DNA of 64,000 bases from Hippasteria phrygiana (GCA_037893225.1 JAZGUH010000112.1:2046001-2110000), one strand, 5' to 3'; counted from the first letter of the stretch, positions 12,801-27,800 are shown. Translations and numbers: made by a program. Notes: a model not told the origin generated them from the letters alone.

Positions 12801-15800
12801 AAGTTTAAAGATGGCATTAAAGACAAAAACAAAAATTGAATTTGGACGAAATTGTTTACCTTCTTAACTTGAAAGGGCCATTACACGTAAATGCATAGTG
12901 CGACTCATATCACCTTTTTCTGGAGAGGGTCACAAATGTGAGATTGTGGTATTAACCCTAACCATCCTCAAATCCTCCAAAATCCTCATGTTGTTTTGGA
13001 GGATTTTGGAAGATTGAGGATGAACAGTGATTGAAGCACAGGAGGATTTTGGAGGATTGAGGATGAATGGTGATTGAAGCACAGGAGGATTTTGGAGGAT
13101 TGAGGATGAATGGTGATTGAAGCAAAGGATTTTGGAGGATTGAGGATGAATGGTGATCGAAGCACCGGAGGATTGAGGATGAATGGTGATTGAAGCACAG
13201 GAGGATTTTGGAGCATTGAGGATGGTTCCCAGCAGTAAGGGGCGAGGGGGTTAGGGTTAAAGTACATGCAATGAGCTTTAATTTGATGTATTGTGTGTTT
13301 GCTGTAGGTCATTGCTGATACAATATAACCTTTTAAAGCTATCAGTCATGAACTTATTTGTTTGAGAAATGAAGCACAAAGTTTGTGCACTGTGCACACT
13401 TTCACCAGAGTTCAAAAATAAATCCTATCGCAAAGATATTTTGAGGATAAATTCAGTTTTAAAACTTATATGATAAAAAAGGGCTTTTCGAATGTACAAT
13501 TGTTAAAGGTATATAGCTTTGGTTATATAAAAAATGCTGTGATTAGTTTTAATCTTAAAGCTTCCTTTTTCTTTTTTAAAGATACAAGTACCAACCCTCT
13601 TGACGAAAACTGAATCTAAAGACCTTAAAAAATTACGTGGCCTATTTCAACAATCGGAATAGCACATACATGTATGAAAGTGCACAAAATCACTGTTAAA
13701 CATGTTAAAACAATGGTTTTTCACTATTTTCTAGTGACTTTGATGACAAATTGAGCTCAAACTTTCATAGATTTATTATTTCATGTATGTTAAATCACAG
13801 CAAATATGAACACTGCCTGCAACTGTATTGTTAGCTCTACCAATCTGTATCATATCTTTACAATCTTACAATCAACTTCTCGGTGAAAAACATAAGGGTG
13901 AAACATTGCGGGGCACAACAGAACAAAAGTCAGAAACATAACAAAACTTGGCACTTACCCATGCCTCTAGGCTTCTTGTAAGATGTTCCAACTACCTTTT
14001 TCAATGCGTCCTCAAACCCGGAGACCATGCTTGCCTGGAAGATGACTAGGCGTATCAGGTGCAGGTGCCGAGGTTTCTTCCTGACTGCAAACTCACCGAT
14101 AGCTGTCAGCATGGCATTCCCACAGGCATCCACAGTTTGACCAGCTTGACCTGTAAAAATGATCAAGAGAGAGAAATATTCAATGTATGTCGGTAAATAA
14201 GGGGATAATATCTAGGGCTGTCCCGAAGTACCGAATATTCGAAAGTGTCTTTGCCGGTTGGAATATTCGAAAAATATATGTACAACTCTGATGCTATTTT
14301 AATAGGAAAATTACGGCACTTAGCAGTGTGAAATGCCACATTTTTGTCAACAGTAAATTTTTTATGGACGAAAGTTTATGTCCTTTAAACCCTTCACAAT
14401 TATAAAATACTGCAAATATGCAGGCTGGAGTTTGGTTTCTTATCAGAACATCATATATGTACCCGTACGGCGCTTGCAAAAAAATGTTGATTGGGCAGCA
14501 CATAATATTGATTGCTGCATGTAAAACACCGGCATGCTTTGCGTGCAACTTTTTACCGGCGCAGCATGCAGTTGCGGCATGCAGTTGCAGACGACTGCAT
14601 AAAAAAACCATGATTGATGAGTAAGCCTATCGAATATTCGAACATTTGGTCAAACCCCATTTTAAATAACTGAATACTAAATTATTTGAAAATAAAAAAT
14701 CCCTAGGGGATGGAAGAGTGATGACCTGCTCTTTATCATGTCAGTTGTGGCTGCAGAGAGGTATGGCTGCTGTTAATGGACTCATCAGCCAAAGGAATCA
14801 GTACGTATGGAATCCTGTCGGAGTTCTATAAACTATCGAATTTGATGAAACTAGTGAAAATTAAAATAACCTCCAAAACATAGAAATTCACAGACTGGCT
14901 TCAACAACTTACCTGTGCCTACAGCAGGAAAGGAAACTGACTTCAGTTTTTTTTCTTCAGCAAGCTGCAGTGTCATGGACACAACTGTTTTGATTTCTTC
15001 AGGCGTTTGGGGCGTAACAACATGAAAAATACTGCTGCACTGTAGATTTCCAGCACCCGTGACATAAACTAGTTTCTTTTGGCCTGGTTAACAAAAAAAT
15101 AAATAAATATGCTTACACATTTTGTTGTATAGATATCTGCACACCTAAGCATTTGTATTGTACCAGAAACACTTAAATGAGAAAGCCCGCAAGGGTGCTG
15201 CGTCCCATAATCCTGAAGACTGCTTTATTTTCATTGGGGAACTACTAAAAAGAAAACTATTATTTTGACTTGTTGAGAAGAATGGTTTTCTTCTGTTTGG
15301 TTTAAATTCATAACAATTAATGCCTTCAATTTGTCACTCTAACATTTAGATACAATATGCAGGCCTTAACCTTAAGCTTCAGATAGGGGCAAAGCCCATT
15401 GGCCTCAAAGGCTCCCCCAAAAAAGGGTACCGAGGCCAACTGAAAGGGCACCAACAAGGCCATTTTCAAAATTGTAATTTATTGATGACTTAATGCACTT
15501 TCCTACGCATGTGCATCTTTGGGATAGCCTTTTTCAAGGCGCGGGTTTGTGCAGTGATCCCTTGCATACACGTGCTTACAGTTGTAATAATTCTTTGAGA
15601 CTTGATCAGAGGTTACGTACTAAAGATCACATTGAGAGTAGTCTACTGCATGCTGTGTTCTTAGTATTATACAACTCGGCTACGTTTGATATGGTTGCCA
15701 TGCCACGTTCTCCACTTACGCGTGTAATCAATGCATGTTGCACGCGCACGATGGCCAGCCTGTAACGGTACGTAACAAAACAATTTTGTCAATAAGTCAG

Positions 15801-18800
15801 TGTACGTTGCTCTTGCCTGTCTTGAAGACCTTCATAATCACAATATTAATACAACTTTCGAGTACATAATATAATGGAATGGAATGGAAAAGGGCACATC
15901 GGCCAACGTGGCCGTAACGTATGTGTTTTTTAAAAGGGCATCACGGCAATTCGCTGGGGCTTCAGCGGCCATTGCCACTGGTAGCCGCTGTAAAGGTCGA
16001 GGCCCGAATATGTGATAATTTGTAATTGGGAACTGTACACACATGCAGTTATACACCAAGTACCAGCACACTGATCACCATGGCGTACTGTACGCACTGC
16101 AGGCCTTTGTTGTGGGGGAGGGGCACCTCCCCCCAATTCTAAAAAAGGTCCACTTTTTCATTTTTCATTTAGGGGTGCAATTGTTTTATGAAAAGTGTAA
16201 AATTTGGTCCAGAAAATTTGGATATAATAACAAAAATCATATATGTACAGACCTGCACTGTTAACAACAAAGGGCAAGCTCGATCAAGGACTATGTTAAC
16301 TATAGTTGACCACTGTTGGGCTAATTTTAACAAAACACTGGCAGTCGACCATGTCTATAGACTACATTCTGGAACCACCCTTCAGGGTATGGTCACAGCG
16401 GGTTATTGCTCGTAAAGAACTATGAAAAGTGACAGTAACTTGCCGCAATGCTGGTGAACCAATTTTATTTGATCGAACTTGTGCTAATTGTGACAAACAA
16501 AATGATAGCATCCTAACTGTGACATTACTTCATACAACCGCCAATTAAGGCAGATATATAGTCTAATGGGGCTTCAATTCTACATAAGCATTTATGCTCA
16601 GAAGATGTTACAAGCAATAAACAAAATGTGACCTGCAATTGGTACCCCAAAACAGGGGTGACTGCTTGTGACTGGTATTTGGCTGTTTGCTTAGCCTGAT
16701 TTTATTAATTAACCCTAACCCTCTAGGGTATTTTGGCTGGAAACCCTGCCAGACGCATCAGATTGAATACCGTTACGCGTTTTCACACTATGTACATTCG
16801 ACCTGTGTCGAAATCTACACAGGTCCGACCCGTGTAGACTTCTTAAAATTTCAACACGGGTCAATTACGCTGCCTTTTCACACTATACTTGACGCAACAC
16901 CAGCATTTTCGCTACACGTGTAACGTTTTGACCCGTGTATTGTGCGATCGTTTCACACTACACACACGGCCGGCCGTTCAACACGGATCGAGTTGGAAAC
17001 CCGGCAGCCATCAACGCTTCGCTTATTTTGACAAAACCCTTATTTTTTCTGGTCGTTCCGTCGAGCTGGCTTTGGATGGAGCTGTCAGCCCATATAGCAT
17101 TCACCTCCTCCTTACTCCATGTCAATCTTTTGTCTGATTTGGGGGCCCATTTTTTCCGACATATCGGAGGTAAAAGTATCCAGCATGCACACGATTAAAA
17201 TGAATGCATGCCAGGTGCACGCATGCGCAATGCCGCATGTGCAGTTCGCGCACTCTTGCCCACTGCCCATACTGGGCGCTGCGTTGTACACTGGGAATAA
17301 GACAGTGGCATGCGGTTGCTTGCACTTGACCAAGGCTAGCAACAAAGCAACGTGCAGATGCACTTTTGGGGTTTTCCATTATATTGAACAATTGTTCTAG
17401 CCCCGGCCCCGGCCCCCCTCATGTCTCAGTAGCCTTTTTTTCGAGACGAAGTTCGCAACACGTTTAGCTGCATGTACGTACATTGTACACTGGGAAAAAT
17501 ACGGTAGCATTCAATGCGGTTGTTTGCACTTGACCAAGACTACACTAACGATGGAATACGCATGCACCCACACATACGGCGCGGAGATGACGGATAAGTC
17601 ATGTCGGGGTTTAGAAAACGATCAAAGAAACGACACATTTAGTACAGAATGTATTTTTTTTATTCCTCCATATACGTTATGTACTATTCTGCAATCAAAT
17701 TTATTGGAAATAATTTTGAGCAAGGTAATCTAGACTAATCCACACTTAATTAATACACACTTGGAGAAACCATAAACGCTACAAAAAGTAACATAATACC
17801 GAAATATCGGGAAATATCGTCATATTGAACAGCCTAGTATGTGGTGCCCTGCATGTACACTCCGATCCACGGTTTACATGGTTTGAACTCAACCCGGAGG
17901 TGTTCATACTACGACTTTCAACACGGGTCGAACTTCTCCACACGGGTCGAGAGCTCTCAACCCACCTCCCGAGCAGGGTTGAGTTTCAACCCGGGTTGAG
18001 CGCTCTACACGGGTCAGTGCCGTGTTGAAATGGTGCAGTGTGAAAAGGTCAGTCTAGTTAACACGAGTCGGACCCAGGTCCAACACCGAGATTTTTCGTA
18101 GTGTGAAAAGGCCTTTGTCACATTGACTTGTGTGGAGAGTGCAGCAAGGTCAAGCTGTCACCACAGATGCACTGTGCTGCGTCTGGCAGGGTTAAGCAAG
18201 GTTTTTTGTGCTTAAGCTTATTTTGTGTTTAAGAAGCTCCATGAAATTGGCCCCAGGTGGTAATAAGCAGCAAAATTTGAAAATTGAAATTTTGGTATTT
18301 CTGAAAGTACAAATTATAAGCTTGAACTTGATGTATCATGTGTTGCTGTAGCTCACTAGCCCACACTACAACCTTTTGAAAATAGATGTCAGATTCATTC
18401 ATGACCACTTGTTTGGAGAAAATGAAGCTCAAAATCAGTGAATTGCCAGTGTGAATTATACTCTAGGTGCAAAAATAACATCAACCAAAAACAATATTTT
18501 GAGATGAAATTCAGTTATAAAATGGTAAAATATGACAAACAAGGGTTTTTGGATGTAAAAATATGAAATTTCCCAAAATCAGCTTCGTGTAACTCATGTC
18601 ATATGTGACTTTCTGCTCATTTTATTGAGACACGTACGTCACAAATATGGAATGTTTTTTTCTGTACAAGAGGGAAAAAGGACGATACACATACACTGTA
18701 GGAGTGGTTTAGCAATTCCACTATTTATATGGACGTTACATTTGTACCAATCTCTATGTTTAACCCTAACCCTGCCAGACGCAGCACAGTGCATCTGTGC

Positions 18801-21800
18801 TGACAGCTCCACTTTGCTGCACTCTGCACACAAGTCAATTTGACAAACTACATGTATGCAATCTGATGTGTCTGGCAGGATTCTAGCGAAAATGCCCTGG
18901 AGGGCTTTAGGTTTTTAAGTATTCTAACATACCAGGAAGCTTAATCATATTTGTGGTACATTCAAGTGTTTAACATGACACTAAATCTCTAGAAAAGATC
19001 CAGTTAACAAGATATGAGCTTTAGAAGTGATCGTCACACGTTACACAAATGGACACACTTTTTTGAAAAAACATTCATGAAAAACTTGCAGAAGTTGCAA
19101 CCTGTAATTCATGTTTAATATTACAAACATGATAACACTCTCTAAATTTAAATACAAATTAGAAGAAAAAAACTTGCTATATTATAGAAACACTTCCAAA
19201 TGAGAGTCATGGACGTCGCACATTTGCATTTTTAACATTTACTTGCTTAAGGAGTTGATAAACTGAAGTCATGAGCTCGCTGCAGCTCCTATCAGTTTTT
19301 ATAAATGTCTGTTCATCAACTACATTTTCCTATTTATTGCAATAAAATACATTTTCATTTTTAGTCACAGGGGGATAATGACATGGAATGACCCATGTAA
19401 GAATAAACTAGCACCTGACTGTGACCCGAGTAGTTTTTTAACCACATAATTATTTAAATGTAGTGTACATGATTGGTCATTGCTGCAATTTTCAGATATG
19501 GGCGGATTTAAGTTAGGGTCAGTATTTTATAGGAAATATCGTTTCACTGACTTGTTCAAAGTTTTGCATTTTTGGATGGCAAAAAAAAACAGGAAAAAAA
19601 AAGGCATTTTCAACCGTCGGGCACCAGTTAACTGGATTTGTTATAGCACCCTCTAGTAAAATAAGCCCAATTTTTGTAAATGGAATCGTTTTCAATTGGT
19701 CACATAACTACGTGAGCTGACAGGTTACAACCAGTCGCTTCGGTACACTATGTGACACACTTGTACTATAATTGCAACCTTGCACCCGTTTTTGGATTGT
19801 TAACCCATTTTAGACGCAACGCGGACTAACTACATTCGGTCAATAGAAGGCACTATTAAACAAATCTGATATAAATTTTAACTTTTCTTGAAAACGAAAA
19901 CACACAAGGTGCCATCATTTTACAGGACTAGCTAGTGCAGTGCCTGTTCAAAACGGACAAATTGCTTGGCTTTCGTTAATAAAAAAAGCCACGGGTGTAT
20001 GTTTCCATGCCACACGTGTATCACAGCTTTGGAAGTGAGTTTCTTGTGAAGAGCTGGTTTTGTAACATGCGTCTAATGCGTGGCGGTCTATACCCGTGGC
20101 GGTACAGTGCAGTGCAGTGCCCGTTCAAATTGTGCAGCAGTGCTTGGCGGTCTGAACTGCCACGTTTGCGGGTCTAGGCCTCCGGTATTGCTGCTTTTTT
20201 TGGCAGCTTTTTTGAGAACCTTTCATCCAAACTTTAAACTTGACACTGAACACCCAGTCGTACTTCCCCAATACGTCCGAGGACAATGCTTTGTGTTTCC
20301 TATTGTTCCTTTAATATAACCAACCCCCATAGACTAAGCATGTATCCTTACGTTCGAGGACCGATTTCAAAAAAGACTACGTTCGAGGACTGAAAGGTTT
20401 CTTTGCGTTTCCTTTCTTCTCTTGTCCTCGGAGATATATACAGTGCACGTACATTCTTCGGTCCTGAGCAATACACCTGCCGATTTTCAACTTCATACAG
20501 TGCCCGGTTCTGGAGATAATCGAATTACAGACAGACACACATACACACAGTTAGTCGTACTTTCCCAATACTTCCGAGGACGATGTTTGTGTTTCGTAAT
20601 GTTCCTTTAATATAACCCAACCCCATAGACTAAGCACGTATTTCCACTTGCGAGGACCGATTTCAACAAAAGACTTGACTTGCAAGGACTGAAAGGTTTT
20701 GTTTTCCTTTCTCCTCTTATCTTCGGAAATATATACAGAACCTGTACATGCACACACACGCAAGTGCATAAATACCGGCAATCGCGGACCTCCTATTGTC
20801 CCTCTTTTGTTTGTACTTTAACTTTTATCGGAAGGCCTCCCATATGTTTTGTACACGATTTTCAATCGTGGACGTTCGGTCAATTGTGGACCCCTTTGTC
20901 TATGCCCTAATCCTTTTGTACCTAGTCCACGATTGCCAGTATTTTCACACACACACACACACCCAGTCATGTAAACGGGTGCAATCGTGGACCTCCCATT
21001 GTTCCTCTTTTGTATATACTCTAACTTTTTCCGAAGGCCTCCCATTGGTTTTGTACACGATTTTCAATCGTGGACGTTAGGTCAAACGTGGACCCCTTTG
21101 TCTACGCCCGAATTCTTTTGTCCTAGGTCCACGATTGCCGGCATATACAAACTCACACACACACACACAGACACAGATTCCTGGAATTATAGTAAGATGA
21201 TTGAGATTGCTATTAACTTACAGTCTAGTAAGGTATTTCATAATAAAGTAATGGGAAAATACAATGTGTATGTGGAAAAAAAATAAAATTATTTACAGAG
21301 AAACAAATTTGATTCACCTTACCTTTACTATTAAGATCGCTGCACTCTTTCAGGATGCTTTGTCCTCCTTGTGTAAGAATTGCATGAGAAACTGGACCTA
21401 AAAAGCAAGATTAAAATACAAAAACTTATGCAGATGGAACTAGCAAATCTGTTTATACATGTAGACCAATCAGTTTTTGTATTTTTTTTCAGTATATTTT
21501 ATCACACATGCCTGGCCAACTTGGCAGTTTTTATTTCTAATTTTTCCTTTTGTCAGCAGGTTTTTTGATTTAGAAACAAAAAGCTGAAACAATCTTTCCC
21601 GGAGCATTTAATTTTGTTTCTAACTCTAATTGGCAGTTCTTGTTTTATTAACGGTGTTTTGTTCTTGGTATACATAGCACACACAGAAGTTGGTCTTTTT
21701 ATCTCAGTACTCAGTGCAGGTACATGTAGGTCATTACCACTTTCATTTCTTTTTTGTTCTCACTGGAATAGCATTAATTATTGCCAGAATGCATTACATA

Positions 21801-24800
21801 AAACAAATGGGGTATCAGGCCGGTGTTGCACTGCTGTGACCTGGGTTCGACTCCAGCTTCTCAGTCCCTACCTTATTCCATGGGTTTTCATTAGAAGTAT
21901 ACTCTGGGGTTTTCCTCTCACTTCTAAAACTGTAATTACCTTGCTCATTCTTAAGAAAAGTAAAAAGACTTTAGCGAACTAGCAGAATGCCAAAATAGAT
22001 ATTAATTTAACTGCAAATACCATTACAAGTTGACATGTAGATATTCACAACTTTTTTGTTCATGCTCCTGCAGGTAATTTCTACTTCCAATGACATAACA
22101 ACCAAAAGGGGTATTTTGGCTGGTTGGGGAATGCACATGATTTTTTTTTGTCCTTGGTCTCAATAAATCAAAAAAAATAAATAAATATGTTTATAAAATG
22201 TTCGTAATGTTTGCATTTGAAAACACTAATAAAGGTTTTCCCAGCTTTTTAAAAACATTTATCGTTCAAATTCATATTTAGTGAACTTCAAATTCGTCCC
22301 CAAAATCTGGTTCGTGCATTTGTTATTTTCAATTTCGTATTTGGTCAAACATATTAAAACTTTGGTCAAGTAATTTAATACTTAGTTGCTGATTTTCGCT
22401 TTAAATATTGTTCAATTTCGCCTCGACCTGCATACAGTGGTCAATCGGTCGAATAAATTCGTCTTTGCCCAAGTAAATTCGCATAATTCCATTTAAATAA
22501 TCTAATGGATATATAGGCCTATTTCATCTTGGTTTGCTCCTTTTACTGTTAGTCGTTTTTGTTCGATTGTTATTATATATATTTGTAACAATATTTAATA
22601 TTCTTTCTTGTTTATTTCTTTCTTTATTTATCTCTTTCTTTGTTCTTTATTTCTTTGTTTTCTTTAATTCACTTTCCTTTGTAAACACTAAATTTTTTAA
22701 CTTTTCCAGACATACATTTTGATCCAAAAATGTATATATCAGTGGATAGGCCTAAAACAATGTCAGGGCATTTTGTCTTCAGACGAAATTTATATTACGA
22801 CCCGTTTGCTTGACCAGTGGCGAAATGTAAACAGGCCGACAGACCGATGCAAGCGTTTTATATAAGGCAGCACACGTTAAAATCACCCGACGAATTTGTT
22901 TTACAATAGCATTAAACGATTTGATCAAAGACGAATTTGATTTCTGAATAAGGCTATTGAAGGCATTGAAAAACAGGTGGGACTAACTTGATGTGCATTG
23001 GACAAAATAGAGTGATCAAATGATTAAATCGAACAATCAAAGTTTCAATTTAAATGCTCACTGACGAAATTGAAAATAACAAATGCACAAACTGGACTTT
23101 TGGGACGAATTTGAAAATCACTAAATATGAATTTGAGCGATAAATGTTTTGAAATAGCTGGGAAAACCTATAGTAGCTAGGGCTCAACGGCAATTTACCC
23201 AGTTAGGATACAGTGCCCCAATAGAACTAAATCGATGTCCAATACTAGTGACCTGATCTAGAGGAATGAATCGCATGTCACCCTTCAGTGCTTTCAGAAG
23301 TTTTGTGCAAGTTTGTAGAGGTGTTATAAAGATTCATTTTACCAAAAACCCCAGATTTGTACAACTTTCCCTTGCCAATTTATGACATAGTAACTTATGA
23401 CGTGGGCAAGAAAAATGCTTTGGAAATTTGCACTTTCTGAAAAAATGTGGAAAATGATTCCTCAGAGTTTTCCACAGAAACTGTATGTTCAGTTGATCCA
23501 TCTTTTTAGTATTTTGCCCATATACCAAGAATGAACATTTTACTGACAAATGGATAGTAAGGAAACATTCTTTTCTACAATCAAGGGTCAATTGCACTTA
23601 AATGTAGATAATAACTTCAGATTTGATACCTGAAAATCCAGTGCATTTATGTTTTAAATCAGTGGTGAGATTTGAGGAAAATGAAAAAACCACGAAACAT
23701 CCGCAGGCACTTAACTTGTATTGCGTTGCTGAAAAATCTACGAAAAGATACGGTTCAAAATTGCAAAAAATACGGTCATTATAATGAAAAGAAGACTGTT
23801 TCAGGTTGCATAGGTCATTTTGGAACGATAAAAACAATTAAAGTAAACAAATACTTCTGAAAATCTGGAAGATGTCTCTCAAAAATCCCTGAAATCAGGA
23901 AAAATCTGGAGAAATCACACCCGTTAAATGTAGCCTGGAAAAAACATGTTTTAAAGCAGAAATTCCAGACAAAACATTGGAATAAGAGAAATGCAAATTT
24001 TATGAATTAGTCTCGACCAAAATCGCATTTTTCCATAAAAATGACATGGAATCGCATTTTACCCTCTATATCAAAATGACACTTCACCGTTGGAATCCCA
24101 CATTCTCCTGATGACGGGCAGAGCATACTGTCAGAAACGTTGAGTTCCCTCCGGTTCTTTTCAGAACCACACAAACTCACAAAAGTGATTGATTACATGG
24201 TGCTATATACCGCAAACCAGTTATTATAATCTATTGCCCTTTCGCCATGCAAACCTTCAAATATCATGCAAGTCATTTCTCTCGATCAGGTCACTTATGC
24301 TCTCACCGTTTAGCTTCAAACCGGGCCCTACACTGTTAACAATGGCATTGGTCGTTTCTTGTACAAGATTCCCTGGTCCAACTTGGACACACACCGAACC
24401 AATCTTCGTCATCAGCATCCCTGTGCTGCGGTCCAGTTGTAACTCCGAGTACGATCTTGAGTCAGTGACACCTAGATTGAGAACCAGACATACATGCATA
24501 TTTTTCTACTTTATGGATAGGCAGAACACAATAACTACAGTATATGTGGCCCATTTTAAACATTTATCAAACACAAAGGCCAAAATTTATATTGTGACAG
24601 GGCACAAACTGTACGTGTAACATTGAATGTGTGTACTGAGTTACCCACACTCTGCATAAAGGAGAATCCTGATGGCAACTGATTGGTCAAAAGGACTTTT
24701 ACATTATGTGCTTTGGGCTAATAAACCCATACAGGAACTCATGTACGGCCAACAATTCGTAAAATCTGTATTTCCGTTTTGTGTACAAAATTCAATGATT

Positions 24801-27800
24801 AAACCAGAGCAATATTGTGTTTATGGACAAACACAGGGCTGTTTCTGTTTTTGTTCGTGGACTTGCACTTCTGTAGATAATAATAATAAATAATAATAAT
24901 AATAATAATAATTTATAGAGCGCAAATTCCATATTATGTTCAAATGCGCTCACCAATTAAATAAATAAAACTTAAGTTATACAATTAAAATACAATTAAA
25001 ATACAATTAAATTAAATACATATAATTGGATTCGAAAAATGCACATTTAAGATGACGTCATGTGGCACGTGATGACTTCATCATGACGTCATGTCAATTT
25101 TCATCTATAACACCTTGCGTAGATACCACGTTTTAACTTAATTGGAATCGTACTTTTTTTGTAGATATATGGATTCGAAAAATACACCTGCACCTTTAAG
25201 ATGAGGGGTCACGTGACACCTGATGTCGTGTCAATTTGCATCTATACACCTGCTCGCCTACCTAGATATTACGTTTCAACTTGATCGGACTTGTACTTTT
25301 GGCCCTTTAAAATGACGTCACATGGCATGTGATGACATTATCAAAATGTCATGTCAATTTAATCTATAAACCTGCTGCCCTACATAGATATTACATTTCA
25401 ACTTAATCAAACTTGTACTTTTGTAGATATATGGCTTCCAAAACTGCCCCTTTAAAATGACGTCACGTGACACGTGATGACGTCATCATAATGTCATGCC
25501 AATTTTCATCTATAAACCTACTGGGCTACCTAGATATTACTTTTCAACTTTTCAAGATAGCTCAATTGGTAGAGCGCCGGAACGGTAACCCGGAGGTCGC
25601 AGGTTTGAATCCCGCTCTTGCCAGTTTCTTTGTTCACTTTGAAAGTGAACTTTTCAACTTAATCGGACTTGTATTTTTGTAGATCGATGGCTTCCAAAAA
25701 ATGCCCCTTTAAGATGACGTCACATGACATATGTGACGACATCATCATGACGTAAAAGTTTGGCACACATTCTGAGCAGTTGGTGTAAGTGTCTGCCAAG
25801 TTTAAAAGTAGCCAAAGTGGCCTGTAAGAAAAACAAATGTGTACAAATGCTATGGGTAATAGTTCAACGACTTGAAAAACGACCAGAAATCAACTCTTTT
25901 TATACACAGCATGCCACATGAAAGCCATGGCTTTCTGCCCTTCCCAGAATTCCTTTGTGTTAAATTGATTTTGGTCTAAATATTCAAATGGCTGTTATTT
26001 CTTACTTGAGTGAGCCATGAAATTTTGGAATTAGGTAGAGAAAAATTTAATGTATACATTTAGTAAAATTAGACCGAGCCTTGTATGCGTTTTATATGCG
26101 TTTAAAAAAAACCCACATTTTTTATGATGACGTCATGACGTCACACAATTTTCGCCTTTTATGGCATATCTTTGAGACTTACCAAATCTATAACAAAAAG
26201 ATTTTTGAAAGTATCTTGTTTTGTTCACTAGATATATTGAAAAGAATGTTACGATTCTAAAATTTCAAAAATTCTGAAAAAATCATGTGATGATGTCATC
26301 ATGAGGTAAAAATGCAGCACACATTCTGAGTAGTTGGTCTAAATGTCTGACAAGTTTAAAGGCAATCGGCAGCATAAAAGTAGCCAAAGTGCCGGTACAA
26401 AAGAAAACGTGTACATTGTACAAATGCTATGGGCAATAATAGTCTGAAAAGAAAAAAAATATATTAAAAAGGCCGTTTCGGAAAACAGAAGATTGTTTCA
26501 TTACCAGACAAAAATGTTGCACTAAATATTGCATTTGTTTTAAACTTTTTTTACTGTACAAAACAAGTCATTCAGTCAAGAGTTACTAATTGTTCCCTGA
26601 TGGTGGTAGATCATGTCTTATTTTCTCCCCCCCACCACCTAAAAGTAAATCTTGAGATAAAAGAAAGCTAACATCCTGTACAGGCGTGGGTAAAAGCCCA
26701 AGTATAAAGATTATACTTGGCACAGAATTTTCAGTTAGTCTTATGGGCAGTTTTTGGCTTTTCCGACACTCCGTCGGAAAAGGCCTTGTTTTTGTTCTGA
26801 TTTTTTTTTCTCTTCTTCTTCTTCTTCTTCCTTCTTTTAGTTCTGACCAAAATCCCATAGACTTTGTACACGAATTTTGTCGGTGGCACTTTAGGTCTCA
26901 AAAAACCTCAGATCTTAACCAAACTTACCTCAAACATAGACCCTGAGCTGAAATTGTATGTCGAAGAGTGACGTCATGATGACGTCATCGTGTGTGTAAA
27001 GTGACATAAACTTCTACGTTTAATTTTTGACTTTGAATTTTAGGTCCTATAATAAACCTAAGGTCCTTATTACAATTACCATACACATTCGCCGTATAAG
27101 AAATGACCCTATTTTGTTTTTTTTCTTCTCTTGATAATAAACAAGATGATATCCAATTAAATAGTGAAAATAACGGAAAAGCCCTCTGTTCTGTTAACCA
27201 ACAGACAGACAGAGCTCTAGTTGGCTTTTCCGACAAAGTCAGTCGGAAAAGGCCTTGTTTTTGTTCTGATTTCTTTTTTGGCTTTTCCGACAGAGTCAGT
27301 CGGAAAAGGCCTTGTTTTTGTTCTGATTTTTTGGCTTTTCCGACACTTCCAGTCGGAAAAGGCCTTGTTTTTGTTCTGATTTTTTTTTTCTTTTTCTTTT
27401 AGTTCCGACCAAAATCCCATAGACTTTACACACGAATTTTGTCGGCGGCACTTTAGGTCCTAAAAAACCTCAGATCATAACCAAACTTACCTCAAACATA
27501 GACCCTATGCTGAAATTGCATGTCGAAGAGTGACGTCATGATGACGTCATCACGTGTCACGTGACGTCATCTTAAAGGTGCGTTTTTCAAGGGCCCATAT
27601 CTAGAGAACGGTAGGTCCGATTTCCTTTAAACCTGGTATGTTGGTTGGCTAGCTCGTGTTATAGATGAAAATTGAGGTGACGTCATGGTGACGTCATCAT
27701 ACGATTTTATAGTATTTTTTAAGTTTTTTAACTTCAAAGTTTCTTAAAGCCATATCTCATCAACAGAACATGTTAAATTCAAAATTCTTTTTTTAATAGC

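Noticed and set aside
24932..25040. CRISPR-like short repeats in the 25-31 kb region
   Set aside because: Repeat spacing is irregular, units are long, and the sequence is a eukaryotic transposon array.
25551..25648. Functional tRNA gene
   Set aside because: Lacks T33 and a paired acceptor stem, is flanked by a target duplication, and has a SINE tail; several diverged copies exist.
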